Below are positions 61,466 to 64,000 of a stretch of DNA of 64,000 nucleotides, piece after piece. The position numbers and the translations under genes are program-made. The notes beneath the pieces were generated by a model that was not told where the DNA came from, searched no databases, and saw only the letters and a list, made by a program, of their open reading frames with translations. This stretch comes from Roseiarcus sp036489975 (lineage in GTDB: Bacteria > Pseudomonadota > Alphaproteobacteria > Rhizobiales > Beijerinckiaceae): assembly GCA_036489975.1 (NCBI GenBank), contig DASXES010000075.1, forward strand, positions 62,001-126,000, in the 5' to 3' direction. Position 1 is the first letter of the stretch. Every line of letters begins with the position of its first letter.

Positions 61466-62458
61466 TTACCCGACGACCGTCCACGGCCCTACGGCTCTTG
61501 CGAGCCGGCGAGCAAGACAAACGGCCATAAAGCCGATCGTGAGCAGCGCCCAGGTCGTTGGCTCCGGAACCGGGGCGGAGCCGGCAAGCTCGTCGTTCAG
61601 CCAATTCCGGTAAGCAAAGACGGAAGTGTCGCCGGCCTTTTCCCCGAACTTGCTCAGGGGATCGCAGTCGTCGACGGCGCAGATGGTGAACTCGTGCACG
61701 CCGACGATCTGCCAGACGCCATCCACTAACATCAGCGCGGCGCCGCCCGAATCCCCCGGCGCAATATCGACTTCGTCGGTTCCCACGGCCGACCCATCGG
61801 TTAGGTTGAAGGAATCGTCGCCCAACTTGTCGAAGTCGTATTCGTACACCCAGGGAACGTCGTCGTAGTTGAAGTCGTAGCGGTTCTGGCCGAATTGCAG
61901 CGTCGTGCCAAAAGTGTGCGGCTCCGCGCCCGTGTCCCCGACGCCTGTATCGCCGTAACCCGCAAGCGTCACGACATTTCCGACTGCGGTGGACGCGGTG
62001 TACAATTGATAGCTGGGTATGGAGAGGATTGGCGTGCCCAGCTTGATCAAAGCCAGATCCCCGCCGCCGATGATGGTTCCCACCCAATCAGGATCGATGA
62101 GATAGTTGGTCGCTGTCACGTCCAGCTTCGAATTGCCGAACAGAATGTCGATGCTCGTCGCAATTGGCTTGCCGCTATCGTCAGTCAAACAATGCGCCGC
62201 GGTGAGCACGAAGGCGCCGCCGCCGACGAGGCTTCCGCTGCATCCGCCATGGCCTCCGGTGGACAAGGCGACGGTCAGCGCGGCTTCGCCATCGAGGAAG
62301 GCATGGCCAGCGCCGAGACCAGCGCTCTGCGCATCCGTGTCCTGGTAGACGAGAGCCGAGGCAGGCGTTGCGGCCAAGCCCGCCGCAAGCGCCATGGCGC
62401 CCAGACACCATCGGACACGATTGTAGAACCCATAATGGGAATGAATGACAGTCTGCAT
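61466..62458 (-). CDS. Secreted trypsin-like serine protease with PEP-CTERM sorting signal
   Basis: The 330-residue protein has a signal peptide ending near PASALVYQ and a chymotrypsin-fold domain. The triad is visible: histidine in VLTAAHC, aspartate in GGDLALIKL and serine in APGDSGGAAL. The C-terminus has VPEPTTWALLTIGFMAV and a basic end (RRLARA), a classic PEP-CTERM anchor. Loss of the anchor by an exosortase would release the protease outside the cell. No exosortase gene is in the window. Confidence 0.88.
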   Translation of the reverse strand: MQTVIHSHYGFYNRVRWCLGAMALAAGLAATPASALVYQDTDAQSAGLGAGHAFLDGEAALTVALSTGGHGGCSGSLVGGGAFVLTAAHCLTDDSGKPIATSIDILFGNSKLDVTATNYLIDPDWVGTIIGGGDLALIKLGTPILSIPSYQLYTASTAVGNVVTLAGYGDTGVGDTGAEPHTFGTTLQFGQNRYDFNYDDVPWVYEYDFDKLGDDSFNLTDGSAVGTDEVDIAPGDSGGAALMLVDGVWQIVGVHEFTICAVDDCDPLSKFGEKAGDTSVFAYRNWLNDELAGSAPVPEPTTWALLTIGFMAVCLARRLARAVGPWTVVG

Positions 62459-62696
62459 GAAGTCCCCCTCCTGCGCCGGGCGATCCGGTCACAGGAACGT
62501 GATCATAGGCCGCGCCGAGTCCTTTCGACCAGACGAGATTCGCTTCGCGCGGGTTAGGTTGGTGAACGGCCGTAACCCGCGCAGCCTGGGGCCGCGCAGC
62601 CCGCAAGCTCCCGGTTACGATCGTCTCGCTGGCGCCCCTTGCTCCCCGGACGCGCCTTTGCCAAAAGGAGCCCCCACTCCCGGAGACACAAAAGCA

Positions 62697-63890
62697 GTGA
62701 CCGCGATCAAGGCCGCCTTCGACCGCATCGGCGAGGAAAACGCCTTCGCCGTGCTGGCGAAGGCGGCGGAGCTGCAGCGACAGGGCCGTGACATCATCAA
62801 TCTCGGCATCGGCCAGCCCGATTTCAAAACGCCGCCGCATATCGTCGAGGCGGCCGTCAAGGCTTTGCGCGACGGCGAGCATGGCTATACCGACGCTACG
62901 GGAATCGCGCCATTGCGCGAGGCGGTGGCGGAGGATTTGCATCGCCGCCTCGGCGCCGAAGTGTCCCCCGAGCTCGTGATGATCGTCCCCGGCGGCAAGG
63001 TGACGATGTTCATGGCGATCGAAATGTTCGGCGAGCCCGGAGTGGACATCCTCTATCCCGACCCGGGCTTTCCCATCTATCGGTCGATGATCGAGTTCAC
63101 CGGCGCGCACCCGATTCCGATCCCCATGCGGGAGGAAAACGGCTTCGCCTTCACAGCCGACGAGACGCTGGCGCTGATGACGCCGGAGACGCGCCTCATC
63201 ATCTTGAATTCGCCCGCCAACCCAACCGGCGGCGTCACCCCGAAAGAGGAGATCGACAAGCTCGTCGCCGGTCTCGCGCGCTTTCCCAACGCGGCGATCC
63301 TGTCGGACGAGATCTACGGCCAGCTCACCTATGACGGCCTCGCCCATCAGACGCTGCTCGCCTATCCGGAGATCCGCGACCGGCTCATCCTGCTCGACGG
63401 GTGGTCGAAGACCTACGCGATGACTGGATGGCGCCTCGGCTATTCGGTCTGGCCCAAAGCTTGGCGCGACGTCGCACGCAAGCTCGCCGTCAACTCCTAT
63501 TCCTGCGTCAATTCGTCGGCTCAGTTCGCCGGGATCGCCGCGCTGAAGGGCCCGCAGGATTCGGTCGGCGTTATGCGCGCGGAATTCGACAGCCGGCGAA
63601 GAGCGGTGACAGCCGGCCTCAACCGTCTTCCCGGCGTCAGCGCCGTGACGCCCAAGGGGGCGTTCTACGCTTTTCCCAATGTTTCGCGCACGGGGTGGAA
63701 GGCCAAGCCGCTCGCCTCGGCGCTTCTGCAGGACGCGGGCGTGGCCACGATTGGCGGTCCGGACTTCGGCGTCCATGGCGAGGGGTACTTGCGGCTCTCC
63801 TACGCCAATTCGCTCGAAAACATCGAGCGCGCGCTCGAGCGCATCGGAGGCTATCTCGGCCGTCCCGCCCGCGTCGCTTCGAACGCGTGA
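62697..63890 (+). CDS. Class I aminotransferase (aspartate aminotransferase-like)
   Basis: The 397-residue PLP enzyme of fold type I has the PLP lysine in GWSKTYAMTGWRLGY, the cofactor contact NSPANPTGG, and NLGIGQPDF near the start, as in alphaproteobacterial AatA and related enzymes. The GTG at 62697 precedes the family N-terminus (TAIKAAFDRIGEENAFAVLA); the longer frame to 62445 is basic and antisense-like. Substrate could be aspartate or another amino acid. Confidence 0.88.
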   Translation: MTAIKAAFDRIGEENAFAVLAKAAELQRQGRDIINLGIGQPDFKTPPHIVEAAVKALRDGEHGYTDATGIAPLREAVAEDLHRRLGAEVSPELVMIVPGGKVTMFMAIEMFGEPGVDILYPDPGFPIYRSMIEFTGAHPIPIPMREENGFAFTADETLALMTPETRLIILNSPANPTGGVTPKEEIDKLVAGLARFPNAAILSDEIYGQLTYDGLAHQTLLAYPEIRDRLILLDGWSKTYAMTGWRLGYSVWPKAWRDVARKLAVNSYSCVNSSAQFAGIAALKGPQDSVGVMRAEFDSRRRAVTAGLNRLPGVSAVTPKGAFYAFPNVSRTGWKAKPLASALLQDAGVATIGGPDFGVHGEGYLRLSYANSLENIERALERIGGYLGRPARVASNA

Positions 63891-63928
63891 CGCGCTCATT
63901 CATGTCCTCTCGGGTGCTCAGGGTGATC

Positions 63929-64000
63929 ATGCGACCTTTTGTGTTTGCCGCCGCCGTGATCGCCTTTTGCCCGTTGGCCCAGGCCCAGGACGCGCATCCC
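63929..64000 (+). CDS. N-terminus of a secreted protein (truncated by the window end)
   Basis: Only 24 residues are visible: a signal peptide MRPFVFAAAVIAFCPLAQAQ with a likely cleavage site after AQA. An earlier in-frame ATG at 63902 is possible. The family cannot be determined from this fragment. Confidence 0.6.
   Translation, partial: MRPFVFAAAVIAFCPLAQAQDAHP

Noticed and set aside
62181..63899. 572-codon minus-strand frame opposite the aminotransferase
   Set aside because: No domain pattern and it overlaps both the protease and the aminotransferase.

Overview
The window is GC-rich, gene-dense chromosomal DNA from an alphaproteobacterium, probably a methylotroph or methanotroph of the Hyphomicrobiales (Rhizobiales). 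Three things point there. Gene orders such as hemJ-rho and ppsR-maf-aroE-coaE-dnaQ-secB are alphaproteobacterial. Small families such as GcrA, DUF1127 and alphaproteobacterial CreA are present. Methylotrophy-linked genes include a PQQ-dehydrogenase accessory set (SoxYZ-like carrier, zinc metallohydrolase, CXXCW protein) and an MttB-family methyltransferase. Nearly all genes are chromosomal core genes; no transposase, integrase, CRISPR array, rRNA or tRNA was seen.

Layout. 0.3-8 kb: holA, leuB, an M20 amidohydrolase, a Gdx/SugE exporter with a possible guanidine-II hairpin, an ABC-F ATPase and pgi. 8-14.5 kb: a broken ParD antitoxin, pepP-hpt-DUF3426-like on the minus strand, then divergent ftsE-ftsX-plsC. 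14.5-20 kb: minus-strand run hemJ, rho, chorismate mutase, hisC, tyrA, gamma-glutamylcyclotransferase. 20.06-20.53 kb: an intergenic gap that matches the Caulobacter-type chromosome origin in position and content. 20.5-24.2 kb: plus-strand ppsR-maf-aroE-coaE-dnaQ, then convergent secB. 24.8-31.5 kb: lytic transglycosylase, polysaccharide deacetylase with a frameshifted upstream partner, a GcrA C-terminal-domain-only protein, an MFS pump, YghU and a decayed glutathionyl-hydroquinone reductase. 31.5-38.3 kb: bolA, an FlbD-like small protein, purL, an FNT channel, two HdeA-like periplasmic proteins, a cupin and prfC. 38.4-40.2 kb: an AT-richer two-gene island (HD-domain dNTPase-like protein plus YwgA-like protein) that stands out from the rest. 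40.7-48.4 kb: LysR, MttB family, MFS, manC, DUF1127, rpsD and an EamA transporter. 48.4-49.3 kb: a gene-poor gap opening with an ordered array of 10-bp repeats. 49.3-52.6 kb: a PEP-CTERM protein and the PQQ-accessory genes. 52.7-64 kb: a fused CoA-binding/MetY protein, creA, ogt, DUF4239, a Tat-exported small protein, a class III cyclase with an unusual repeat tail, htpG, hicBA, a PEP-CTERM trypsin-like protease, an aminotransferase and the start of a secreted protein.

The most unusual observations are the putative origin with a CtrA-type box and dense GANTC sites, the HD/YwgA island as a candidate nucleotide-depletion defence module, the decamer array at 48.49 kb, the CoA-binding/MetY fusion, the headless GcrA protein and the repeat-tailed cyclase. 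Domain calls rest on reading translated sequence and recalled family signatures; no database search was run.
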